A stretch of 8,670 nt of DNA from Candidatus Omnitrophota bacterium (GCA_020057015.1 JAGVGS010000171.1:1-8670); one strand, 5' to 3'. Counted from the first letter of the stretch, positions 1-5,770 are shown. A program made the numbers and translations. Notes: generated by a model not told the origin, from the sequence alone.

Positions 1-246
1 GGGGCGGCGCTGGTGCGCGAGCTGCACTCCTACGGACGGCACCTGCCGCTATCGCAACGCGAGCCCGGCGCCGTGCAGCATCAGGGCTTCGGGCAGCGCC
101 TGCTGGCTGAGGCGGAGCGCCTGGCGCGCGAAGAATTCGGCCGTCAGCGCATCGCCGTCATCGCCGGCGTGGGCGTGCGGGATTACTACCGGCGGCTGGG
201 CTACCGCCTGGAAGACACGTATCTGGTGAAGGACTTGCGGCCTTAG
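1..246 (+). CDS. elp3: Elp3-type tRNA uridine-34 modification enzyme, C-terminal end (partial)
   Basis: Only the last 81 residues are visible; the gene enters from the left edge. The frame is open from base 1 and ends at TAG 244-246. The residues fit the end of the GNAT acetyltransferase domain of Elp3: an acetyl-CoA loop HQGFGQRLLAEAE at about residues 27-39 of the visible part, and the family-typical GVGVRDYYRRLGYRLED near the end, closing with YLVKDL. Elp3 combines a radical-SAM domain with this acetyltransferase domain and starts the cm5U-type modification of the wobble uridine in tRNA; the radical-SAM part would lie upstream, outside the window. The stop overlaps the stop of the convergent ferredoxin gene by two bases. 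A plain GNAT enzyme is the alternative, but the GVGVR-YYR-LGY signature favours Elp3. Confidence 0.85.
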   Translation, partial: GAALVRELHSYGRHLPLSQREPGAVQHQGFGQRLLAEAERLAREEFGRQRIAVIAGVGVRDYYRRLGYRLEDTYLVKDLRP

Positions 247-557
247 TTGATGAGCTTGTTGCCGGGGCGCTTCGGCGGGTCGTTCTTGGGCCGCTCGGGC
301 GCCGGCGGGTTGTTCTTGCAGGAAGCGGTCAGCTCTTTGTTGATGGCCGCGTAGGCTTTGTCTTCGTCCTCAGAGGCGACGATGGCCCCCACGGGGCACT
401 CGGGCAGGCAGAGGCCGCAGTTGATGCAGACCTCGGGGTCGATGATCATGAACTCCTGCCCTTTGTAATCGACAGGGTGGATGCACTCCACGGGACAGAC
501 GGTGGCACACACCGCGTAGCGGTCGCCGAGGCACTTCTCTGTAATCACGTACGACAT
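243..557 (-). CDS. Two-cluster ferredoxin (probable 7Fe type)
   Basis: A 104-residue soluble electron carrier. Cysteines visible are C9, C17, C21 (followed by Pro), C25, and a second motif C44-x2-C47-x2-C50-x3-C54-Pro. The spacing C9-x7-C17-x3-C21 is that of the Azotobacter/Thermus 7Fe ferredoxins: by analogy C9, C17 and C54 would hold a [3Fe-4S] cluster and C21, C44, C47, C50 a [4Fe-4S] cluster, with C25 free. Residues after 80 form a charged, proline-rich tail (PPAPERPKNDPPKRPGNK) that is longer than the core fold needs. A strong Shine-Dalgarno AAGGAGGG (563-570) sits 5 nt before the ATG and decides the start. The gene lies 24 nt after the RAM-domain gene on the same strand and probably shares its transcript. 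The redox partner is not evident here. Confidence 0.9.
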   Translation of the reverse strand: MSYVITEKCLGDRYAVCATVCPVECIHPVDYKGQEFMIIDPEVCINCGLCLPECPVGAIVASEDEDKAYAAINKELTASCKNNPPAPERPKNDPPKRPGNKLIN

Positions 558-562
558 ACGTA

Positions 563-570
563 CCCTCCTT
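563..570 (-). promoter_or_regulatory. Ribosome binding site of the ferredoxin gene
   Basis: The minus strand reads AAGGAGGG, then a 5-nt gap to ATG 557. It is the strongest ribosome binding site in the window and contrasts with the many starts here that have none. Confidence 0.8.
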
Positions 571-581
571 CGTTTCGGTAG

Positions 582-806
582 TTAGAGCACGAGATGGGAA
601 TCGGTGTCGCGCACCCCTTCGAGCTGCCGGATGTGGGAGAGCAGCATCGCGAACTCTTCGTAGGGCTCGCCATCGACGAAAGCGATCAGGTCATGCTCGC
701 CGGTCACCTGATGGATCATCACGACGCCGGCCAGCTTGCGGATGGCCTGTTCGACCGCTTTTTCGCAGCCGGGGATGACATCAATCATGATGAAGGCTTT
801 AGGCAT
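582..806 (-). CDS. Stand-alone Lrp/AsnC ligand-binding (RAM) domain protein
   Basis: A 74-residue protein that is just the effector-binding domain of Lrp/AsnC regulators (AsnC_trans_reg, PF01037) without the DNA-binding helix-turn-helix. It has the beta-alpha-beta-beta-alpha-beta order: AFIMIDVIPG, a helix EKAVEQAIRKLAG, VVMIHQVTGEHDLIAFVDG with the conserved G-x-H/Y-D-L-x-A turn, a helix YEEFAMLLSHIRQLEGV, and DTDSHLVL at the end. Such proteins bind small effectors such as amino acids and oligomerise; the target is unknown. The ATG at 806 is chosen because the family core begins there and a promoter lies just upstream; a longer open frame to 998 would add residues with no domain match and would read through that promoter. 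AGGTG at 5 nt is a modest ribosome site. The ferredoxin gene follows after 24 nt. Confidence 0.85.
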   Translation of the reverse strand: MPKAFIMIDVIPGCEKAVEQAIRKLAGVVMIHQVTGEHDLIAFVDGEPYEEFAMLLSHIRQLEGVRDTDSHLVL

Positions 807-819
807 GGCGCACCTGCGT

Positions 820-848
820 ATTCTAACGCAGCGGATGGGTGAACTCAA
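820..848 (-). promoter_or_regulatory. Sigma-70-like promoter of the RAM/ferredoxin operon
   Basis: Minus strand: -35 TTGAGT (843-848), a 17-nt spacer, -10 TAGAAT (820-825), then 13 nt to the ATG at 806. The expected transcript start would leave a leader of only about 6-7 nt. Confidence 0.6.
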
Positions 849-932
849 GAATGATTGAGAACGCGGCGACCGGCGTTTACCATACACGCATGGAGAGGCG
901 ATGCGCATCATTTCCGCCTCGTGCAAATGCCG

Positions 933-938
933 TATAAT
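933..938 (+). promoter_or_regulatory. Consensus -10 box (TATAAT) for the NlpC/P60 operon
   Basis: A perfect TATAAT lies 6 nt before the ATG at 945. The best -35 is weak (TTTCCG at 911-916, 16-nt spacer). Transcription would start at or next to A945, giving a leaderless message whose first codon opens the 25-codon ORF. Confidence 0.55.
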
Positions 939-944
939 CTGGCG

Positions 945-1022
945 ATGCCTGAAGCGTCTGTCTTCGCCAACCAATCCGTAGCCGGGGCGCGGCAACACCT
1001 CTTCGAGCGCAGCCCTCGATGA
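945..1022 (+). CDS. Possible leaderless 25-codon leader ORF
   Basis: An open frame from ATG 945 to TGA 1020-1022, encoding the 25 residues MPEASVFANQSVAGARQHLF-ERSPR. No family is recognised. Two things argue it is translated: its ATG stands exactly 6 nt after a perfect TATAAT, and its stop overlaps the start of the lipoprotein gene as ATGA (1019-1022). The lipoprotein gene has no ribosome binding site of its own, so it may depend on ribosomes terminating on this leader. The peptide may matter only as a coupling device. It is equally possible that it is chance and that the lipoprotein starts by another route. Confidence 0.35.
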   Translation: MPEASVFANQSVAGARQHLFERSPR

Positions 1023-1987
1023 CGCCAGGCGCGAGGCTGCTCGGCGGGCTCTGCACCCTGCTGCTGGCAGGCTGCGGCTCGCCCCGCGTCATGCAGGTCA
1101 ATGTGCCGCTGCTCGATCTGCGCGCACAACCCGGCAGCGCTCCGCAGCCTGGCGTGCATGACCCGCACCAGGAAACACAGCTGTTCTACGGCGAAACCGT
1201 CGAGGTGAAGCAGCGGCAGGCCGACTGGACGCGCATCGAAGCTAAGGAGCAGCCGGAGTTCAGCCACCACCACCGGTGGCAAGGGTATCCAGGCTGGGTG
1301 CGGGAAAGTGCGCTCATCCGCCCGGCATATGTGCTCTCCCCGGCCATCGTGATCCGCGTGCCTTGGGCCGCGAGCTACCAGGACGCGCACTTGCGCACCC
1401 CGAGCAGCACGCCCTTTGCGCTGGGCACACGGCTGCCGGCGGTTGACATCGGGGGTGTCCTGTGGCGTGTCGAGTTAGCCGACGGCACGTTCGTCTGGCT
1501 GCCGCGCGCAAGCGCCCTGGACCTCCATCAACTCAAGCAGTTATCGCCTGGCCAGCGGCGCGAGCTCATCCTGGCTACGGCGGCGCAATTGGTGGGCACC
1601 CCGTATTATTGGGGCGGCCGCGCAGCCCCCCTGGCGGCCTTGCCGCATCAACCCACGGGCTTTGACTGCTCAGGCCTGGTCAATGTCGCGTATCGCGTGG
1701 CCGGCATCGATATCCCGCGCGATGCGCATGAGCAGTCCTTGAAAGCCCAGCCCGTCGCCGCGCTGCAGCCGGCGGATCTCATCTTCCTCTCTGCGCCAGG
1801 CGAGCCGCAGCGCATCGTGCACGTGATGCTCTACGCCGGCGGGAATGAGGTCATCGAAGCGCCAGGCACCGGCTTGGCGGTGCGCCACATCAGCTTGCGC
1901 GAACGCCTCGGCGCGGCGCACACCACCTTGGCCTCAGGGGTCGTGGTCAACGGGCAGACCGTGACGCTGGGCACGTATCTGCAATAG
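1019..1987 (+). CDS. SH3-domain/NlpC-P60 peptidase lipoprotein (YkfC-like)
   Basis: A 322-residue envelope peptidase. The N-terminus is a lipoprotein signal: MTPGAR, a hydrophobic run, and lipobox L16-A17-G18-C19, so the mature protein should be lipid-anchored at Cys19. Residues about 25-165 look like bacterial SH3 modules (LLDLRAQPGS, then YGETVEV and YPGWVRESAL; a second repeat ends TFVWLPRASAL). Residues 180-300 are the NlpC/P60 domain: GTPYYWGGR at 193-201, nucleophile Cys217 in FDCSGLV, and catalytic His268 in IVHVMLYAGG. Enzymes of this build, such as Bacillus YkfC, cut gamma-D-Glu-diaminopimelate bonds in murein peptides. No ribosome site precedes the ATG, which overlaps the stop of a 25-codon ORF. 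The DUF819 gene follows after 2 nt, so the two form an operon. The domain call is firm; the substrate is inferred. Confidence 0.88.
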   Translation: MTPGARLLGGLCTLLLAGCGSPRVMQVNVPLLDLRAQPGSAPQPGVHDPHQETQLFYGETVEVKQRQADWTRIEAKEQPEFSHHHRWQGYPGWVRESALIRPAYVLSPAIVIRVPWAASYQDAHLRTPSSTPFALGTRLPAVDIGGVLWRVELADGTFVWLPRASALDLHQLKQLSPGQRRELILATAAQLVGTPYYWGGRAAPLAALPHQPTGFDCSGLVNVAYRVAGIDIPRDAHEQSLKAQPVAALQPADLIFLSAPGEPQRIVHVMLYAGGNEVIEAPGTGLAVRHISLRERLGAAHTTLASGVVVNGQTVTLGTYLQ

Positions 1988-1989
1988 CC

Positions 1990-3141
1990 ATGGCTGCGAG
2001 TTGGTGGCCGGCCGTTTCCCTAGTGGCGGTCGTCGCCCTGCTCACTTGGGCGCAGCGTCAGGCCTTTTCCTCGTCATGGTTTCGCTGGCTGCCTGTGCCG
2101 CTGTGGTGCTATCTCATTCCAGCCCTCGGGGTCACCCTGGGCTGGTTGCCCGCCGCGCACCCGGTGTACAGCATGCTGACCGCCTCCCTGCTGCCCTTCG
2201 CCCTCGCGCTGCTGTTTCTCGGCGTCGACCTGCACGCCCTGGCACGCACCGGAGCCGGCGCGATAGGAGCCGCCGTGGTGGGCTTAGGCGGCATTGTGGG
2301 CGGGGTAGTGCTGGCCACGTGGGGCTTGCGCCCTTGGCTGCCTGAGGAAGGCTGGAAAGGGGCAGGCACGCTGGCTGCCACGTGGACCGGCGGCACGATG
2401 AATCTGCTGTCGCTGCGCGCCGTGCTGGACACCCCGGAGCCGATTTTCGCCGCCCTGGTGCTGGTGGATGCGCTCGTCGCCTACACCTGGATGGCGCTGC
2501 TGGTGGCTGCCTCGGCGTGGCAGCCGGCGGTTAACCGTTGGTTGCGCGCCCCGGCAGCGCGCGCCGCCATCTGCGACGCGACAGCCTTGGATGGGGCCCT
2601 GTCAGCGAGTCTTGGCAAGATCGTCGGCGGCGTGTTGCTCGCAGCGGCCTTGGCAAGCAGCGCGCGAGCCCTCGGCAGCCGGCTGCCCACGTCCACGCTC
2701 GTGAGTTCCGCTGCTGGGTGGACCGTGCTGCTGGTCACGAGCATCGCATTGGGGCTCTCCACGCAGCGTGCCGTGCGCCGGCTCGGGGCCGCGTGCCAAC
2801 CCACCGGCACCCTGGTGCTGCTCATCGTGTTGGCTGCCACCGGTGCGCAGGCGCGGCTGGGTGCGTTTGCCTCGGCTCCGGTGTGGTTACTCTTTGGGGC
2901 CTGCGTGGTGCTCACGCACGGAGTCGCACTCTTGCTCGCCGGCCGCCTCTGGCACTGGCCCCTGGGCATTCTGGCCACCGCCAGCCAAGCCAACATCGGA
3001 GGCTTGGTGTCCGCACCACTCGTCGGCGCGGTGTATCACCGACAACTGGCTCCCGTGGGTTTGATCCTCGCGATGGCCGGCAATGCGGTGGGGACCTACG
3101 TGGGGATCTTCGTAGCCGCACTCTGCCGCCACCTTACCTAA
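1990..3141 (+). CDS. DUF819 family integral membrane protein
   Basis: A 383-residue, very hydrophobic protein with roughly ten membrane segments. Two family-typical motifs are visible: ATWTGGTMNLLSLRAVLD at 130-147 and TASQANIGGLVSAPLVGA at 330-347, which sit in the two halves of the molecule as expected for a transporter-like inverted duplication. DUF819 (PF05684) has no settled biochemical function; by topology it is probably a carrier. Its start lies 2 nt after the stop of the murein-peptidase lipoprotein, without a ribosome binding site, which implies translational coupling and a shared task. The most economical reading is that the lipoprotein cuts wall peptides and this protein takes up a product; this is inference from context. 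Family assignment is confident, function is not. Confidence 0.85.
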   Translation: MAASWWPAVSLVAVVALLTWAQRQAFSSSWFRWLPVPLWCYLIPALGVTLGWLPAAHPVYSMLTASLLPFALALLFLGVDLHALARTGAGAIGAAVVGLGGIVGGVVLATWGLRPWLPEEGWKGAGTLAATWTGGTMNLLSLRAVLDTPEPIFAALVLVDALVAYTWMALLVAASAWQPAVNRWLRAPAARAAICDATALDGALSASLGKIVGGVLLAAALASSARALGSRLPTSTLVSSAAGWTVLLVTSIALGLSTQRAVRRLGAACQPTGTLVLLIVLAATGAQARLGAFASAPVWLLFGACVVLTHGVALLLAGRLWHWPLGILATASQANIGGLVSAPLVGAVYHRQLAPVGLILAMAGNAVGTYVGIFVAALCRHLT

Positions 3142-3142
3142 A

Positions 3143-3164
3143 ACGGGGACAGGCACTAATTTAA
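3143..3164. repeat. Candidate dispersed-repeat end (GGGGACAGGCACT motif)
   Basis: The 19 nt between the DUF819 stop and the brnA stop, plus the brnA stop itself, carry CGGGGACAGGCACTAATTTA. From general experience, AGTGCCTGTCCCC-type strings recur near Y1/REP-associated transposases in many environmental genomes. Only one copy is in the window, so repetition cannot be shown here. A GGGGTCGGATTCT motif of similar style occurs at 7738-7750. Confidence 0.3.
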
Positions 3165-3376
3165 TGCGCCACCCACTGGATATGCCGATGGGACTGAGCA
3201 CAATCTCGTAGGTAGAGATTGATCAAATTCTGATACGGCACCCCCATCCGATTCGCCATGGACTTGAAGTAGTCAACCACATCCGCCCCAAGTCGAATAG
3301 TCACTGGCTTCTTGAGCAGCCGGACATAAGGATTGCGACGGCCTTTCATCTTGGCAAACTCGTATGCCGCTCTCAT
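3161..3376 (-). CDS. brnA: BrnA-type antitoxin (ribbon-helix-helix)
   Basis: A 71-residue antitoxin. It has the BrnA-like opening MRAAYEFAKMKGRRNPY, a basic linker, then a ribbon-helix-helix DNA-binding domain: beta strand KKPVTIRL (22-29), helix ADVVDYFKSMANRMG and helix PYQNLINLYLRDCAQ. In the Brucella BrnT-BrnA system the antitoxin binds the toxin and represses the shared promoter. The start at 3376 is set by homology, by GGAGGG a few nt upstream, and by an ATGA overlap (3373-3376) with the stop of brnT; the longer open frame to 3472 runs inside brnT and has no domain. Gene order is toxin first, as usual for this type. The stop lies within the GGGGACAGGCACT motif shared with the end of the DUF819 gene. 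Confidence 0.88.
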   Translation of the reverse strand: MRAAYEFAKMKGRRNPYVRLLKKPVTIRLGADVVDYFKSMANRMGVPYQNLINLYLRDCAQSHRHIQWVAH

Positions 3377-3666
3377 GTCGGATCCCTCCGGTAGTATGTC
3401 GCTTCGTCGCGCGTGGCCTTGCGAGCCGAAACAATTCGAATGACTGACTGCGCCTCTCTGACACAATGGCAAACAACCAGCAGCCGCAACTTGAAACTCA
3501 ATCCCAGCATGATGAACCGCTCCTCCCTCTGCGAGTGATCGGGATCAAAGAACTCGAGGGCATGCTCATCGTAAAAAACGGTCTGGGCCTCTTCGAATGA
3601 CACGCCATGCTTCCGGCGATTTGCTGCCGCTTTGGCGCTGTTCCACTCGAAGCGGATCTCATTCAT
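3373..3666 (-). CDS. brnT: BrnT-family ribonuclease toxin
   Basis: A 97-residue toxin of the BrnT family (PF04365), which adopts a RelE-like RNase fold and inhibits translation. All family landmarks are present: FEWNSAKAAANRRKHGVSFEEA at 6-27, a VFYDEHALEFFDPDHSQREERF segment, the strands MLGLSFKLRLLVVCHCVRE, and the closing RIVSARKATRDEATYYRR. Length and motifs look intact, so it should be functional. The stop overlaps the brnA start by 4 nt. The start at 3666 follows a good promoter so closely that the leader would be about 6 nt, and no ribosome binding site is visible. The module stands between the end of the DUF819 gene and the lexA cluster and could be a recent insertion. Confidence 0.92.
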   Translation of the reverse strand: MNEIRFEWNSAKAAANRRKHGVSFEEAQTVFYDEHALEFFDPDHSQREERFIMLGLSFKLRLLVVCHCVREAQSVIRIVSARKATRDEATYYRRDPT

Positions 3667-3678
3667 ATGTACAACGTG

Positions 3679-3707
3679 AATATATCATCCCGCGGGGGTG
3701 TTTTCAA
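3679..3707 (-). promoter_or_regulatory. Promoter of brnTA with palindromic spacer
   Basis: Minus strand: -35 TTGAAA (3702-3707), a 17-nt spacer, -10 TATATT (3679-3684). Inside the spacer is the perfect 8-bp palindrome CCCGCGGG (3689-3696), a natural position for autorepression by the ribbon-helix-helix antitoxin. Confidence 0.65.
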
Positions 3708-3728
3708 GGCGTGGAGTCGTTCCTAATT

Positions 3729-3938
3729 TTAACCGGCGTCGCGATGCCAGGGCGGCAGCGGCTGGGCCACCGCGGCAGGGCTCGTCGTGATCACATGCCG
3801 GTGGCGCAGATGGCGCGGATACGTCGGCTTGTGCTCCCAGGCCCCGGCCATCTTGATCCAGGCCAGCGTCAAGAACACCGCCAGCAGCGCAATGGTGCGC
3901 GCGCCGCCTACCTGTTGAAGCAATCGAGGTGTCTGCAT
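3729..3938 (-). CDS. Small single-pass membrane protein downstream of lexA
   Basis: A 69-residue protein with no family I recognise. Residues 1-13 are polar and basic (MQTPRLLQQVGGA), about 15-34 are a membrane segment (TIALLAVFLTLAWIKMAGAW), and the rest is a basic, histidine- and proline-rich tail rich in HLRHRH and PLPPW. The positive-inside rule does not settle topology because the tail is basic too. GC-rich third codon positions match the neighbouring lexA, which supports real coding. It lies 51 nt after lexA on the same strand. Small one-TM proteins near lexA act as SOS division inhibitors in some bacteria (YneA, SidA, DivS); this resemblance is only in size, topology and place. A -10-like TATAGT at 3952-3957 could give it its own transcript. 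Confidence 0.6.
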   Translation of the reverse strand: MQTPRLLQQVGGARTIALLAVFLTLAWIKMAGAWEHKPTYPRHLRHRHVITTSPAAVAQPLPPWHRDAG

Positions 3939-3951
3939 CAGTCTTTCATTA

Positions 3952-3957
3952 ACTATA
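3952..3957 (-). promoter_or_regulatory. Possible -10 box before the small membrane protein gene
   Basis: Minus strand TATAGT, 13 nt before the ATG at 3938; no convincing -35 partner. The gene may also simply be read through from lexA. Confidence 0.3.
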
Positions 3958-3989
3958 CCTGATGCCCAGCGTCGGTGAGGAGGGCGAGC

Positions 3990-4619
3990 TTAAGATACTT
4001 GGCGGAAGACCGCCACGACCTTGCCCAGCACGCTGAAGTGCTGGTCCGCCCCCACGAGGAGAGGCGCCATCGAGGGATGCTCGGGTTGCAGGCGAATACC
4101 GTTGTCTTGCTTGTAGAAACGCTTCACTGTGGCGTCTTCGCCGAGCAGGGCCACGATGATATTGCCGTTCTCCGCGGTGGCTTGCTGGCGCACGATCACA
4201 TGATCCCCATCGAGGATGCCGGCGTTGATCATGCTATCGCCCTTGACGCGCAGCGCGAAATGCTGCGGCTCGGCCGAGGGGGTGGCTCCCAGCCAGGTAC
4301 CATCGACAACGAGATGGCCTTCCACCGCTTCCTGCGCCAGCACTGGGGCGCCTGCGCGGATGCGGCCCACGATCGGCACGCGCAGCGCGTGCTCAAAGGG
4401 CGCCATCACGTCAGAGAGACTGATGCTGCGCGCCCGCGACTCGCGCTTGAGAAAACCCTTTTTCGCGATCGCGTCGAGATGCGTCGTTACCCCGCGCAAG
4501 CTCTTGATGCCCAGTGCCTTGCCCAGCTCGCGGATGGTGGGCGAATAGCCGCGCTGGCGGATCCACGTGCGGATCGCCTCGATGACCGTTTGTTGCCGTT
4601 TCGTCAGTTGCTTAGCCAT
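3990..4619 (-). CDS. lexA: LexA, SOS-response repressor
   Basis: A 209-residue, complete LexA. The N-terminal winged helix (1-70) has TKRQQTVIEAIRTWIRQRGYSPTIRELGKALGI and the recognition-helix region RGVTTHLDAIAKKGFL. The self-cleavage bond is Ala89-Gly90 in GRIRAGAPVLAQ. The catalytic pair is Ser129 in VKGDSM and Lys166 in ATVKRF, so RecA-stimulated autocleavage should work. The recognition helix differs from the E. coli and Bacillus types (SLRGVTTHL), suggesting its own operator sequence. The ATG at 4619 is preceded by GGGGG at about 9-13 nt, a poor ribosome site, and by a promoter holding a palindrome, consistent with autoregulation. A small membrane protein gene follows 51 nt downstream on the same strand. 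Confidence 0.97.
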   Translation of the reverse strand: MAKQLTKRQQTVIEAIRTWIRQRGYSPTIRELGKALGIKSLRGVTTHLDAIAKKGFLKRESRARSISLSDVMAPFEHALRVPIVGRIRAGAPVLAQEAVEGHLVVDGTWLGATPSAEPQHFALRVKGDSMINAGILDGDHVIVRQQATAENGNIIVALLGEDATVKRFYKQDNGIRLQPEHPSMAPLLVGADQHFSVLGKVVAVFRQVS

Positions 4620-4633
4620 GGCTCTTGCCCCCT

Positions 4634-4662
4634 ACTGTACTAGACGCGTGTCTACTTTTCAA
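4634..4662 (-). promoter_or_regulatory. lexA promoter
   Basis: Minus strand: -35 TTGAAA (4657-4662), 17-nt spacer, -10 TACAGT (4634-4639), then 14 nt to the ATG at 4619. Same -35 and spacer length as the brnT promoter. Confidence 0.65.
4641..4654. promoter_or_regulatory. Candidate LexA operator (SOS box)
   Basis: TAGAC-GCGT-GTCTA, a 14-bp inverted repeat with 6 of 7 base pairs matched, lies inside the lexA promoter spacer. It resembles none of the well-known SOS boxes (E. coli CTGT-N8-ACAG, Bacillus GAAC-N4-GTTC, alphaproteobacterial GTTC-N7-GTTC). I found no second copy in the window. Confidence 0.5.
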
Positions 4663-4693
4663 GCGGTGCTGTCCTAGTCTCCAGCCTTAGAGC

Positions 4694-4712
4694 ACACCCC
4701 CTAGAGGGGTGT
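4694..4712. terminator. GC-rich hairpin after the membrane-protein gene
   Basis: ACACCCC, a 5-nt loop CTAGA, then GGGGTGT: a perfect 7-bp stem that starts 9 nt after the stop of the minus-strand 72-aa gene and lies before the lexA promoter. It lacks a T-tract on either strand, so it may be a factor-assisted terminator or an insulator rather than a classical one. Confidence 0.4.
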
Positions 4713-4721
4713 CCGAATTTG

Positions 4722-4940
4722 TTATCGTCGTTCCTTACCAAGCAAACGCACGAAAATTACAATCCACAGCACACCCATCAGGAGAATATGCCCACGACGA
4801 GTTTCTAAGAGCGCTTGGAGGAAGCCTCCGACAAGCGGCCAGATCATGAACACAAGAACGCCACCGAATAACGCAGCGGTGAAAGCCGAGGCGATGCCAA
4901 TTGACACTACTCGCAAGGCGTACCGCAGCCTGGCATCCAT
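4722..4940 (-). CDS. Small two-TM membrane protein coupled to the transposase
   Basis: A 72-residue protein starting MDARLRYALRVV. Two hydrophobic segments are clear: about residues 10-38 (SIGIASAFTAALFGGVLVFMIWPLVGG, perhaps kinked) and 51-65 (HILLMGVLWIVIFVRLL), separated by QALLETRRG and ending in KERR. No family is recognised. The start at 4940 is chosen because its ATG shares its first base with the transposase stop (TGATG, 4938-4942) and GGGGG lies a few nt upstream; the longer frame to 5051 would run inside the transposase. This arrangement implies re-initiation, so the two proteins should be made together. A membrane protein as passenger of an IS1-like element is unusual. It may instead be an older resident gene into which the element fused. 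Confidence 0.6.
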   Translation of the reverse strand: MDARLRYALRVVSIGIASAFTAALFGGVLVFMIWPLVGGFLQALLETRRGHILLMGVLWIVIFVRLLGKERR

Positions 4941-5752
4941 CACGCTACCCCCATATGTTTGAACGCCTCCCCCACCAATTCCTCCATCGTCCACGGATGA
5001 TCGGTAAGTCCTGCGGCCATTGCCGGGGTCGTCTTCAATGTCCGATGCCACCGACAGAAGTTGTAATGAGCAAAGTGCAAACTCAGCGCCGCTTCGTGGT
5101 GTGCGACTTTCTTGCTAAAGGCACTGGTCTTTCTAGTCATGCGCCGAATGCTCATGCGCGTGGTCAGGTTACTACGCTCCACATACGAGGTGTTAATTTT
5201 ATCAGGATGGGGATTGCCCATCACCACCCGCGTATGCGTCCCGATGAGATTGTGCCCACTGTAGACCTTCACCCGCTGCCCAAAATCAACCGCGGGGCCT
5301 AACACGCCCTGACAATCGCTGTAGGCCTTAAAACCGTCTGTCGTAAGCTGAAACGGGCCTGCTACACGACGGCGCACATCCGCTAGGAGGGTTTCGCACC
5401 CATCGAGATTGCGGAGGCCCACGAGGTATGAGAAGATGAGCTTTGACTCCGCGTCAATCGCGACGAACGTCCAGGCCTCTCCTTGGTAGTCAGGACTGAA
5501 CACCCCGCGAAAGTCGAAGCCGCTGTCTTTCTTGCCGATATAGCCCCACATTTCATCCGCTTGGACAAAGTTAGCTTTGACGTTGAGGACGTGCTGATCA
5601 TGGACTTTTTGGGCCGCTTCCCCTGCCCGAACGCCCCACCGCATGATGGTATCTCGGTGAACGCCCGTCATGCGCTCTAGGGAGCGAATAGACTGGCCCT
5701 CTACGAGGCCGTTCAGGATGAGGAGCAGCTTCTCCCGCTTCAGCAGATACAT
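4940..5752 (-). CDS. IS1-like DDE transposase
   Basis: A complete 270-residue transposase of the group usually labelled IS1 family. An N-terminal helix-turn-helix occupies about residues 18-42 (EGQSIRSLERMTGVHRDTIM). The catalytic triad can be read as Asp66 in QADEMWGY, Asp139 in TTDGFKAY and Glu192 in SYVERSNLTTRM, followed by the family-typical FSKKVAHHEAALSLHFAHYNF and the closing TPAMAAGLTDHPWTMEELV. No break or frameshift is seen, and no programmed frameshift is needed, unlike classical IS1. I could not identify terminal inverted repeats, so the limits of a mobile unit are undefined. No ribosome site precedes the ATG; an operator-like 9-mer lies just upstream. Neighbours on the same strand are a 57-aa HTH protein upstream and a small membrane protein whose start overlaps this stop. 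Confidence 0.88.
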   Translation of the reverse strand: MYLLKREKLLLILNGLVEGQSIRSLERMTGVHRDTIMRWGVRAGEAAQKVHDQHVLNVKANFVQADEMWGYIGKKDSGFDFRGVFSPDYQGEAWTFVAIDAESKLIFSYLVGLRNLDGCETLLADVRRRVAGPFQLTTDGFKAYSDCQGVLGPAVDFGQRVKVYSGHNLIGTHTRVVMGNPHPDKINTSYVERSNLTTRMSIRRMTRKTSAFSKKVAHHEAALSLHFAHYNFCRWHRTLKTTPAMAAGLTDHPWTMEELVGEAFKHMGVA

Positions 5753-5754
5753 TT

Positions 5755-5770
5755 ATGTGTACGCATATGT
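5755..5770. promoter_or_regulatory. Operator-like site in front of the transposase
   Basis: CGCATATGT (5762-5770) also occurs, inverted, in the operator of the 57-aa HTH gene (5985-5993). It overlaps a 12-bp near palindrome ATGTGTACGCAT (5755-5766). It stands 3-18 nt before the transposase ATG, so a bound repressor would block expression. Confidence 0.4.

Noticed and set aside
582..998. Extended 138-aa form of the RAM protein.
   Set aside because: The extra N-terminal residues match nothing and would read through the promoter at 820-848; the family core begins at ATG 806.
3597..4643. Long plus-strand open frames opposite lexA and the small membrane protein.
   Set aside because: They mirror the GC-rich codon pattern of clear minus-strand genes and show no domain.
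4940..5051. N-terminal extension of the 72-aa membrane protein inside the transposase gene.
   Set aside because: It is the other reading frame of transposase codons, glycine- and serine-rich, and the TGATG junction explains the shorter start.
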